Shown here piece by piece: positions 1 through 5,610 of a stretch of 6,866 bases of DNA (positions within the stretch are counted from its first letter, which is position 1; every line of letters begins with the position of its first letter). The stretch is taken from positions 1-6,866 of the forward strand of contig JABMRG010000094.1 of NCBI GenBank assembly GCA_013202935.1, written 5' to 3'. The position numbers and the translations under genes are program-made. Source of the stretch: Candidatus Omnitrophota bacterium (lineage in GTDB: Bacteria; Omnitrophota; Gorgyraeia; JABMRG01). The notes beneath the pieces are model-generated. The model ran no database searches, had not been told where the DNA came from, and worked only from the letters and a program-made list of their open reading frames with translations.

Positions 1-1
1 A

Positions 2-181
2 GTGATTATATTAAGTGCCTTAACAGGACTGCTTGATGAAAGCCTGCAGTTTTTTGTATTATCCAGGGATTGCAGTTTAGGAGATCTTAGTAACGATATA
101 GCCGCAGCCTTAATAGGTCAGCTTTTTATTCTGCTGGTTATAAGGCCGAAGCTGCAGTTTAATAAAAATAGACCTGCCTGA
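2..181 (+). CDS. VanZ-like family membrane protein, C-terminal fragment (5' end outside the window)
   Basis: This is the last 59 codons of a gene that enters from the left edge in frame 2 and stops with TGA at 179-181. The residues include GLLDESLQFFVLSRDCSLGD, followed by LSNDIAAALIG and the hydrophobic stretch QLFILLVI. The order D-E-x-x-Q, then an R in a short loop, then D-L-x-N-D with small residues and a final membrane helix, matches the C-terminal half of the VanZ-like family. These are small multi-pass inner-membrane proteins named after the teicoplanin-resistance protein VanZ, and most members have no known function. The fragment ends in a short basic tail (RPKLQFNKNRPA). No terminator follows it, and the next promoter begins only 8 bases after the stop. 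The family call rests on pattern memory over a short piece, so confidence is moderate. A resistance role should not be inferred. Confidence 0.6.
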   Translation: MIILSALTGLLDESLQFFVLSRDCSLGDLSNDIAAALIGQLFILLVIRPKLQFNKNRPA

Positions 182-189
182 CAAAGGTG

Positions 190-218
190 TTGACTCGTAT
201 CTTACGCTGTGTTAAAAT
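190..218 (+). promoter_or_regulatory. Sigma70-type promoter for the zinc-ribbon gene and rsfS
   Basis: The -35 box is TTGACT (190-195) and the -10 box is TAAAAT (213-218), separated by exactly 17 bases. A TG dinucleotide at 210-211 adds an extended -10 motif. Transcription should start near 225-226, leaving a leader of about 19 bases before the ATG at 245. It lies just after the stop of the VanZ-like gene, so the small zinc-ribbon gene and rsfS can be transcribed independently of what lies upstream. It is the best promoter match in the window. Confidence 0.75.
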
Positions 219-244
219 ACTCTCTAAACAAAAGGAGGATGACT

Positions 245-388
245 ATGCCAGAAGCTTATTGTGTAAAGTGCAAAGCTAAGAAGGAAATGCAGGACGCTAA
301 GGAAGTCACAATGAAGAATGGCCGCAAGGCTATGAAGGGCAAATGCCCGGATTGTACCACAGGCATGTACAGGATTATGGGTAAATAA
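245..388 (+). CDS. DUF5679-type mini zinc-ribbon protein, 47 aa
   Basis: This tiny protein has two CxxC knuckles, Cys6-x-x-Cys9 (CVKC) near the start and Cys34-x-x-Cys37 (CPDC) near the end. Between them is a basic stretch rich in lysine and methionine (KAKKEMQDAKEVTMKNGRKA). The pattern is that of the DUF5679 family, presumed zinc ribbons of roughly 50 residues with no established function. ATG at 245 is chosen because AGGAGG at 233-238 lies 6 bases upstream. The in-frame ATG at 239 abuts that Shine-Dalgarno sequence and would add only Met-Thr. The gene lies directly behind a strong promoter, and rsfS starts 7 bases after its stop, so the two are probably one transcript. By association, a ribosome or RNA role is plausible but not shown. 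Confidence 0.85.
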   Translation: MPEAYCVKCKAKKEMQDAKEVTMKNGRKAMKGKCPDCTTGMYRIMGK

Positions 389-395
389 TATAGAG

Positions 396-749
396 GTGAT
401 TGGTACGAACTCTAAAGAAAAAGCCTTAAGCATCAGCAGTTTCGCATTCGAAAAAAAGGCAGAAGATACAGTAATACTGGATATGCAGAAGGTCTCATCC
501 TTCTGTGATTATTTTGTTATATCAAGCGCGAGTTCTTTTAAAAAGACCAAGGCCATCGCAGCCCATATCAGAGATTCGTTGAGCAAGAGAAAAATAAAAC
601 CTCATCATGTTGAAGGCGAAAGAGAAGGCCAGTGGATACTCTTAGATTATGGGGATGTTGTAGCCCATATATTTTATGAAGAGGTAAGGCAATTTTATGG
701 TCTTGAGAGGCTCTGGGGCGATGCAGAGCAGATAGAAGTGAGCTCTTAA
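396..749 (+). CDS. rsfS: Ribosomal silencing factor RsfS (Iojap/DUF143 family), 117 aa
   Basis: RsfS binds ribosomal protein L14 (uL14) on the large subunit and blocks joining of the small subunit, which dampens translation when nutrients are scarce. The family signature is clear: KKAEDTVILDM at residues 20-30, CDYFVISSASS at 37-47, and a dense C-terminal block at 72-110 containing VEGEREGQWILLDYGDVVAH and EEVRQFYGLERLWGDA. Length is normal for the family. The only reasonable in-frame start is GTG at 396. It is poorly served by a ribosome binding site, because the best Shine-Dalgarno-like string (AGAGGTGAT, 392-400) overlaps the start codon itself. Coupling to the zinc-ribbon gene, whose stop is 7 bases upstream, may explain this. 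In many bacteria rsfS sits beside nadD; here its neighbours are DUF5679 and argS. Confidence 0.93.
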   Translation: MIGTNSKEKALSISSFAFEKKAEDTVILDMQKVSSFCDYFVISSASSFKKTKAIAAHIRDSLSKRKIKPHHVEGEREGQWILLDYGDVVAHIFYEEVRQFYGLERLWGDAEQIEVSS

Positions 750-788
750 ATGAGTGCTTTGAACGAGAGATTGCTTAACTTAGCATAA
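750..788 (+). other. Possible 12-codon leader ORF between rsfS and argS
   Basis: An ATG directly abuts the rsfS stop (TAAATG, 747-752) and opens a short frame reading MSALNERLLNLA before TAA at 786-788. It has no convincing ribosome binding site, but termination-reinitiation after rsfS could translate it. Its codons run through the 5' arm of the hairpin that follows, and its only arginine codon (AGA, 768-770) lies in that arm. This could be a leader peptide for attenuation of argS, or chance. Four of its 12 residues are leucine, which does not fit an arginine sensor well. Confidence 0.2.
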
Positions 789-811
789 GAGGCAGTCTCT
801 CGTTTTATTTT
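761..811 (+). terminator. Intrinsic terminator (or attenuator) between rsfS and argS
   Basis: The arm AACGAGAGA (762-770) pairs perfectly with TCTCTCGTT (796-804). The stem extends inward through 771-776 with 790-795, including two G-U pairs, to give about 15 base pairs around a 13-base loop. A T-rich run, TTTTATTTT (803-811), follows immediately. This is a standard Rho-independent terminator for the transcript carrying rsfS. It ends only three bases before the argS ribosome binding site, so argS either depends on readthrough or has a promoter inside this region. A weak candidate is TTGAAC (759-764), 16 bases, TAGCAT (781-786). Confidence 0.75.
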
Positions 812-824
812 CAGGGAGAAACTA

Positions 825-2504
825 TTGGATATACAGCGAAAACTAACAGATCTTATAAAAGATGCGGTAGACTCAGTGGCAGAAACAACAGGCATTGAAT
901 CTTTGCCAGAGGTCATACTGGATATACCGAAGGATAAGAAGCTTGCCGACCTCTCTACAAATGTTGCTATGCAGATATGTAAAGCAAAGAAGGGTATGAT
1001 GCCGCAGGATATGGCTGAACAGATCACTGATATTGCAAAGTCTGGGTTAAGAAAAAAAGGCCTGGACAAGATAATAGACAAAATAGAGGCAAAACCCCCT
1101 GGTTTTATAAATTTTCATTTTTCAAGCGCCTACTTACGTGATGTGGTAGGAGATATTAAGAAAGAAGCTGATAAATTTGGTAGTAGCAGAGCAGGAAAAG
1201 GTAAGAAGGCCTTAATAGAGTTTGTCAGCGCGAATCCAACAGGCCCATTAAGTGTAGCACATGGCAGGCAGGCAGCTATAGGGGACGCACTAGCTAATAT
1301 CTTAGAATTTGCAGGATTCAAGGTAAGGAGAGAGTATTATCTTAATGATGAGGGAAACCAGATACTTCTTTTAGGCAGATCAATACACGCACGCTACTGC
1401 GAACTTGTTGGTGAGATGCAGGAGTTTCCCAAAGACGGCTATCGAGGCGCATATATATATGATATTGCAAAGAAAGCGATTGAAATTCATGGCAAGTCCT
1501 TTATTGAGCCTGATGAGAAGACGATAGAATTCTTTTCTAATCTCGGTATAGATTTTATTATGGAGACCATAAAAAAGGATCTGGCAGGCTTTGGTGTGAG
1601 CTTTGACAGCTATTTTTCCCAACATAAGATGACCAGAGCAGGAAAGATAGAAAAAGCACTGCGTGGCCTTGAGAAGGATAAGCTTACATATGAAAAAGAT
1701 GGAGCTCTCTGGTTTGAATCTACCAAGTTTGGTGATGATAAGGATAGGGTAATACGAAAGAGTGATAAGGCATACACATATCTTGCGCCTGACATCGCTT
1801 ATCATAAAGATAAGTTTCAAAGAGGCTTTGACATTCTTATAGATCTTTTAGGCCCAGACCATCATGGATACATACCAAGGCTTAAGGCAGCAGCTGAAGG
1901 CATGGGAGAGAGCCCTGAGTCGCTTTCTATTTTAATAATACAGCTTGCTACCATTTCAAGAGATGGCGTGCCTATTAAAATGTCTACCAGAGAGGGCGAA
2001 TTTATTACACTGAGAGAGGTGATAGATGAAGTTGGTAAAGATGTCGCGAGATTTTTCTTTCTTATGAGGAGAAGGGATAGCCACCTCGACTTTGACCTTG
2101 AACTTGCCAAAAAAGAATCTATGGAGAACCCCGTATACTATATCCAGTATGCACATGCAAGGATATGCGGAATACTCGAACATAAGGAGAAAGAAGCAAA
2201 GTCTCTTACAGGAAAACTTAGTGATTTAGAGCTGCTCGATAAAAAAGAAGAACTCCAAACACTGCGAATCTTAAGGGAGTTCCCCAGCATAATAGAATGG
2301 TCTGCGCTCAATCTTGAACCGCACAGGCTTATACAATACTTGATGGAGCTTGCCTCAAGTTTTCATGTCTTTTATACAAAGCATCGTGTAGTAACCGATA
2401 ATAAAGAGCTTACATCTGCAAGACTTATGCTAGTCGAAGCCCTTAAGGTAGTATTTTCCAAGTCACTAGCACTATTAGGCGTATCCTGCCCCGAAAAAAT
2501 GTAA
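825..2504 (+). CDS. argS: Arginyl-tRNA synthetase (ArgRS), 559 aa
   Basis: This cytoplasmic class I synthetase charges tRNA-Arg with arginine using ATP. The N-terminal 'additional' domain spans roughly residues 4-95 and contains ADLSTNVAMQ. The catalytic core opens with ANPTGPLSVAHGRQAAIGDA at 136-155, where the usual HIGH tetrad reads SVAH. It continues with EYYLNDEGNQI (170-180) and LLGPDHHGYIPRLKA (341-355). The KMSK loop reads KMST (385-388), a common ArgRS variant. After it come FFLMRRRDSHLDFDLELA (411-428), then NPVYYIQYAHARI (435-447) leading into the DALR-type anticodon-binding helical domain, which ends LLGVSCPEKM. Length and domain order are complete. The TTG start at 825 is supported by GGGAG (814-818), 6 bases upstream, and by the terminator lying just before it. 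The stop is 10 bases before a large palindromic repeat. Confidence 0.96.
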   Translation: MDIQRKLTDLIKDAVDSVAETTGIESLPEVILDIPKDKKLADLSTNVAMQICKAKKGMMPQDMAEQITDIAKSGLRKKGLDKIIDKIEAKPPGFINFHFSSAYLRDVVGDIKKEADKFGSSRAGKGKKALIEFVSANPTGPLSVAHGRQAAIGDALANILEFAGFKVRREYYLNDEGNQILLLGRSIHARYCELVGEMQEFPKDGYRGAYIYDIAKKAIEIHGKSFIEPDEKTIEFFSNLGIDFIMETIKKDLAGFGVSFDSYFSQHKMTRAGKIEKALRGLEKDKLTYEKDGALWFESTKFGDDKDRVIRKSDKAYTYLAPDIAYHKDKFQRGFDILIDLLGPDHHGYIPRLKAAAEGMGESPESLSILIIQLATISRDGVPIKMSTREGEFITLREVIDEVGKDVARFFFLMRRRDSHLDFDLELAKKESMENPVYYIQYAHARICGILEHKEKEAKSLTGKLSDLELLDKKEELQTLRILREFPSIIEWSALNLEPHRLIQYLMELASSFHVFYTKHRVVTDNKELTSARLMLVEALKVVFSKSLALLGVSCPEKM

Positions 2505-2514
2505 AGGAGACAGA

Positions 2515-2677
2515 GGGAACGTTTCACTCGCTCATAACTTATTTAATAACAAAGAGTTGTGGTCTTGCTCATTACATTTTTTCTTTTATTTTTATTCTGC
2601 AATTGTCGCAAAAAGTGTAATGGTCAGCATCACAACTCTATGCTACTAAAAGGGTTATGAGCGAGTGAAACGTTCCC
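2515..2677. repeat. 163-bp MITE-like palindromic element with perfect 24-bp terminal inverted repeats
   Basis: The left arm begins GGGAACGTTTCACTCG (2515-2530) and runs to 2538. Its exact reverse complement occupies 2654-2677. The symmetry continues inward without a gap around a centre at 2596. AGAGTTGTG (2553-2561) pairs with CACAACTCT (2631-2639), and 2570-2582 pairs with 2610-2622 with a single G-U. Across the 68 positions of each arm, I count about 56 Watson-Crick and 6 G-U pairs, leaving a T-rich loop at 2583-2609. It encodes no protein. I see no obvious target-site duplication (left flank GAGACAGA, right flank ATTTGCCC). It resembles a non-autonomous MITE or a REP/BIME-type hairpin mobilised in trans. 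It occupies the whole argS-mfd gap and overlaps the first codons of the annotated mfd frame. The transcribed hairpin could also affect termination or mRNA stability. Confidence 0.8.
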
Positions 2678-4581
2678 ATTTGCCCATGTTTGAAGCAATC
2701 AAATTATATATCAATCAGGAGATAGAGAAGGAGGCCCTGCTTAAGAGCCTTTTGAAGCTGGGGTATCAGCAGGAAGATTTTGTAGCTGGTGAAGGCGACT
2801 TCAGCCATAGGGGTAATGTTGTAGATGTTTTCCCAGGCGGGTTTGAGGACCCTGTAAGGATAGAGCTTGCTATAGATAAGATACATAACATACGGTCGTT
2901 TAGCCTCATAACCTCTGATATAATATCAGAGCATCAGATGGTCATGATACTTCCTAGAAAGAGGCAGAAAGCCTCTATGAGGCGTATGGTCTTCTCCGGC
3001 CTAGGCGAAAGAGTACCGATAGACAATTTTGTGGATATAAAGGGAGGAGATTATATTGTTCATATAAACCATGGTATAGGCATATACCGTGGCGTAAGGA
3101 AGGTGAAAGAAGAGAATAAATTTAAAGACTATCTTCTCCTGGAGTATGCTGATAAAGATAAACTCTATGTGCCGGTTGATGAGATACACCTTATACAGAA
3201 ATACGTAAGTTTCTATAAACGCTCTCCAAAACTTAGCAAGCTCGGAACCAATACCTGGCAAAAGCTGAAGAACAAGACTAAAAAGATAGCAGCATCCTAT
3301 GCTATAGATTTACTTCAGATGCAGGCAGCCCGCATAAAGATGAAAGGATTTGCGTTCTCTGGTGATGGTGATTGGCAGGTAAAACTAGAAGAATCTTTTC
3401 CTTATAAGGATACGATGGACCAGACAAAGGCGTCAGGTGAGGTAAAGTCTGACATGGAAAAGCCAAAACCCATGGATAGGCTCTTGTGCGGGGATGTTGG
3501 GTATGGCAAGACAGAAGTCGCACTTCGCGTAGCCTTTAAAGCGATCATGGACAATAAACAGGTTGCGATCCTTGTGCCTACCACAATATTAGCTGAGCAG
3601 CACTATAATACATTCTCAGAGAGGATGAAGGAGTTTCCTGTAAATATCCAGATGCTCTCACGTTTTAAGACACAGAGGGAACAAAATGAGATTGTAAAGT
3701 GTCTAAGAGAGGGGGTGGTAGATATTGTTATAGGAACTCATAGGCTATTATCTGATGATATAGGCTTTAAGGATTTAGGCCTTGTTGTAATAGATGAGGA
3801 GCAGCGTTTTGGGGTAAAGGCGAAGGACAAGCTTAAGAAGCTCAGGTTGCTTGTAGATGTTCTTACTATGACAGCCACTCCTATACCGCGCACTCTATAT
3901 CTATCACTTACAGGCGCAAGAGATATGTCAGCTATTGAGACACCGCCACCTGATAGGTTGCCTATCAAGACCACTATACATGAATATAGTGATAAGCTTA
4001 TAAAAGATGCTATAGAAAGAGAGCTTGTAAGAAAGGGACAGGTCTTTTTTGTAAATAACAGGATAAAAGGCATAGAAAGGGTAGCTTTAAAGCTAAAGGC
4101 ACTTTTGAGTGATAATGTATCCATTGCAGTAGCGCATGGGAGAATGGCCCCTAAAGAGCTTGAACATATAATGCTTGAGTTTATAAAAGGCAATATTGAC
4201 GTGCTTGTATCTACTACTATTATAGAATCCGGCATAGATATCCCCAATGCAAATACTATTATAATCAACAGAGCTGACATGTTTGGCTTAGCGGACCTGT
4301 ATCAGCTGAGAGGCAGGGTAGGCAGGTTTAAGGTAAAGGCATATGCGCTTTTTCTTGTACCTAAGGGGTATCCCCTTGGAGGAGATGCCAAGAGAAGGAT
4401 ACGTGCTGTTGAGAGGTTTACAGAGCTAGGCTCAGGTTTTAGGATAGCTATGGAGGACCTGCAGATAAGGGGTGCAGGAAACATACTTGGTACACAGCAG
4501 CATGGCTATATTGCCGCAGTGGGCTTTGATCTATACTGCCGCCTACTTCGCGAAGTAATACAGGAGAAACAGCAAAATTAG
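2665..4581 (+). CDS. mfd: Short Mfd-like transcription-repair coupling translocase, 638 aa, lacking several domains
   Basis: Mfd removes stalled RNA polymerase from DNA with an ATP-driven translocase and recruits UvrA for nucleotide-excision repair. Residues 10-98 resemble D2, the UvrB-like UvrA-binding module (GEGDFSHRGNVVDVFPGG at 42-59, then PVRIE). Residues 111-220 match the CarD-like RNA-polymerase-interaction domain (GDYIVHINHGIGIYRG at 128-143; KLYVPVDEIHLI at 166-177). The translocase lobes follow: FPY..T.DQ (245-253), Walker A GDVGYGKT (276-283), Walker B DEEQ (377-380), TATPIPRTL (403-411), TTIIESGIDIPNANTIII (517-534), QLRGRVGR (547-554) and the TRG region with DLQIRGAGNILGTQQHG (598-614). 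It stops at the end of the second lobe. Typical Mfd has about 1,100-1,150 residues. D1a, D1b, D3 and D7 are not recognisable here. GTG at 2665 lies inside the palindrome and ATG at 2686 is an in-frame alternative, each with a weak ribosome binding site. An in-frame stop at 2647 bars any longer N-terminus. The gene could be a lineage-specific minimal form or a truncated remnant. The motor motifs are intact. Confidence 0.88.
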   Translation: MKRSHLPMFEAIKLYINQEIEKEALLKSLLKLGYQQEDFVAGEGDFSHRGNVVDVFPGGFEDPVRIELAIDKIHNIRSFSLITSDIISEHQMVMILPRKRQKASMRRMVFSGLGERVPIDNFVDIKGGDYIVHINHGIGIYRGVRKVKEENKFKDYLLLEYADKDKLYVPVDEIHLIQKYVSFYKRSPKLSKLGTNTWQKLKNKTKKIAASYAIDLLQMQAARIKMKGFAFSGDGDWQVKLEESFPYKDTMDQTKASGEVKSDMEKPKPMDRLLCGDVGYGKTEVALRVAFKAIMDNKQVAILVPTTILAEQHYNTFSERMKEFPVNIQMLSRFKTQREQNEIVKCLREGVVDIVIGTHRLLSDDIGFKDLGLVVIDEEQRFGVKAKDKLKKLRLLVDVLTMTATPIPRTLYLSLTGARDMSAIETPPPDRLPIKTTIHEYSDKLIKDAIERELVRKGQVFFVNNRIKGIERVALKLKALLSDNVSIAVAHGRMAPKELEHIMLEFIKGNIDVLVSTTIIESGIDIPNANTIIINRADMFGLADLYQLRGRVGRFKVKAYALFLVPKGYPLGGDAKRRIRAVERFTELGSGFRIAMEDLQIRGAGNILGTQQHGYIAAVGFDLYCRLLREVIQEKQQN

Positions 4582-4582
4582 C

Positions 4583-4611
4583 TTGAGTGCTTTATAGTTA
4601 TATGATAGAAT
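4583..4611 (+). promoter_or_regulatory. Sigma70-type promoter for the parvulin-surA-pdxA group
   Basis: TTGAGT (4583-4588) and TAGAAT (4606-4611) are separated by exactly 17 bases, within two bases of the mfd stop. Transcription would start near 4618, giving a leader of about 45 bases before the ATG at 4663. A perfect TATAAT at 4630-4635 lies downstream but has no -35 partner at a suitable distance, so it is probably part of the AT-rich repeat there. Confidence 0.55.
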
Positions 4612-4622
4612 AACTAATCTTG

Positions 4623-4640
4623 TAATTAGTATAATTAGTA
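4623..4640 (+). repeat. Two tandem copies of TAATTAGTA in the leader of the parvulin gene
   Basis: TAATTAGTA is repeated exactly at 4623-4631 and 4632-4640. ACTAAT at 4613-4618 is the reverse complement of ATTAGT at 4625-4630, so a weak 6-bp hairpin or a small dyad is also possible. The repeats lie between the predicted transcription start and the ribosome binding site GAGGAG (4649-4654). They may be an operator or simply low-complexity AT-rich leader. Confidence 0.5.
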
Positions 4641-4662
4641 TAAACAGAGAGGAGAAAGACAA

Positions 4663-5583
4663 ATGCGTCTATTGATCACTATAATTCTGATATTGAGCTT
4701 ATCAGGAGTGACAGGGTGTGCCAAAAGGGCCAAAGAAGATGTTGCAGCTGTAGTAAACGGCAAAGAGATCACAGTGAGCATGGTAGAGGAGAAGATTGAA
4801 AAACTCCCACCCCAATACCAGACTTTTGCTGCCCAGCATAGAAAGGAAATAGTAAATGAGATGGTTATTGAGCAGCTTATTTATGAAGAGGCAAAAAAGC
4901 GCAAACTTCAGAAAGAGGGCGATGTAAAAGATCTTATAGAAGAGGCTACGAGAAAAGTACTTATTTCCAAGGTGATAGAGGATGAGGCAAAGAAGGGCAT
5001 CCCTGTCTCTGATGATGATGTAAAGACATATTATGAGCAGAATAGGGAAAGGTATGTTGTGCCTGAGATGGTAAGGGCCTCACATATTTTAAACAGCACA
5101 GAAGAAGAGGCCAAAAGGGCCAAGGATGAGCTTGATGCAGGGATTGATTTTGCAGAGGTTGCTAGAAAATACTCCAAGGACCTTACTAAGGAGCGTGGTG
5201 GCGACCTCGGATATTTTAAGAAGGGGCAGATGATACCTGAATTTGAAAAGGTTGCATTTTCACTTGAAATCAACCAGATAAGCGATGTGGTAAAAACAAG
5301 GTTTGGCTACCATATTATAAAGGTTGATGATAGAAAGCCTGCTACTTACCGCGACTTTGAAGAGGTCAAAGAGAATATAAGAACCCAGCTTACAAGGAAC
5401 AGCCAGAGAGAAGCGTTTGATGAATTTACAAGTAAGCTCAAGAAGAGTGCCTATATCCAGGTAAACGATGGGCTATTTGAATCTGAAGAGCCAGTAGGGC
5501 CATCTCCTGAACCTGAGAATCCAGAAGAAGCTTCTACTGAAGAAGCTTCTACTGAAGAAGCTTCTACTGAAGGAGCTAATTAA
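4663..5583 (+). CDS. Parvulin-type peptidyl-prolyl isomerase lipoprotein (PrsA/PpiC-like), 306 aa
   Basis: This is an exported foldase that isomerises peptide bonds before proline. The N-terminus (MRLLITIILILSLS, then GVTGC) is a lipoprotein signal with lipobox Val16-Thr17-Gly18-Cys19. Position +2 is Ala, with no inner-membrane retention Asp. A SurA/PrsA-like helical region covers about 25-125 (VAAVVNGKEIT; MVIEQLIYEEAKKRKL). One parvulin domain spans about 134-224. It carries the conserved pair His141 (VRASHIL) and His217 (FGYHIIKV), plus GGDLGYF (179-185) and PEFEKVAFSL (192-201), so it looks catalytically competent. The acidic tail ends in three EEAST repeats. GAGGAG lies 8 bases before the ATG. 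The gene is followed closely by a SurA-like gene, suggesting joint work on envelope or outer-membrane proteins. Confidence 0.93.
   Translation: MRLLITIILILSLSGVTGCAKRAKEDVAAVVNGKEITVSMVEEKIEKLPPQYQTFAAQHRKEIVNEMVIEQLIYEEAKKRKLQKEGDVKDLIEEATRKVLISKVIEDEAKKGIPVSDDDVKTYYEQNRERYVVPEMVRASHILNSTEEEAKRAKDELDAGIDFAEVARKYSKDLTKERGGDLGYFKKGQMIPEFEKVAFSLEINQISDVVKTRFGYHIIKVDDRKPATYRDFEEVKENIRTQLTRNSQREAFDEFTSKLKKSAYIQVNDGLFESEEPVGPSPEPENPEEASTEEASTEEASTEGAN
5524..5568 (+). repeat. Three exact tandem copies of a 15-bp in-frame repeat encoding EEAST
   Basis: The unit GAAGAAGCTTCTACT occurs at 5524-5538, 5539-5553 and 5554-5568. Each unit contains the 10-bp palindrome AGAAGCTTCT. Because the unit is five codons long, gain or loss of copies would change the length of the acidic C-terminal tail of the parvulin lipoprotein without shifting the frame. 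Confidence 0.95.
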
Positions 5584-5610
5584 CCGTTGTTTAAGGAGTT
5601 GTTTTTTAGG

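Noticed and set aside
2..181. Glycopeptide resistance gene
   Set aside because: VanZ-like domains are widespread in bacteria without resistance, and no van genes are present.
750..824. T-box riboswitch upstream of argS
   Set aside because: The gap is only 75 bases and holds one terminator hairpin. There is no room for a T-box stem I and no T-box consensus.
1380..1820. 146-codon open frame on the minus strand inside argS
   Set aside because: It is antisense to conserved ArgRS sequence, has no ribosome binding site and matches no recognised family.
3738..4280. 180-codon open frame on the minus strand inside mfd
   Set aside because: It lies wholly antisense to the conserved helicase motifs. 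Its translation is serine/isoleucine-rich low complexity typical of a shadow frame, with no recognisable domain.
4582..4662. Frameshifted remnant of Mfd D7 after the mfd stop
   Set aside because: Only 81 bases lie before the next gene, and they hold a promoter, an AT-rich repeat and a ribosome binding site. A D7 of about 150 residues cannot be hidden there.
5524..5568. CRISPR-like array
   Set aside because: The repeats are contiguous, have no spacers and are in frame within a coding sequence.
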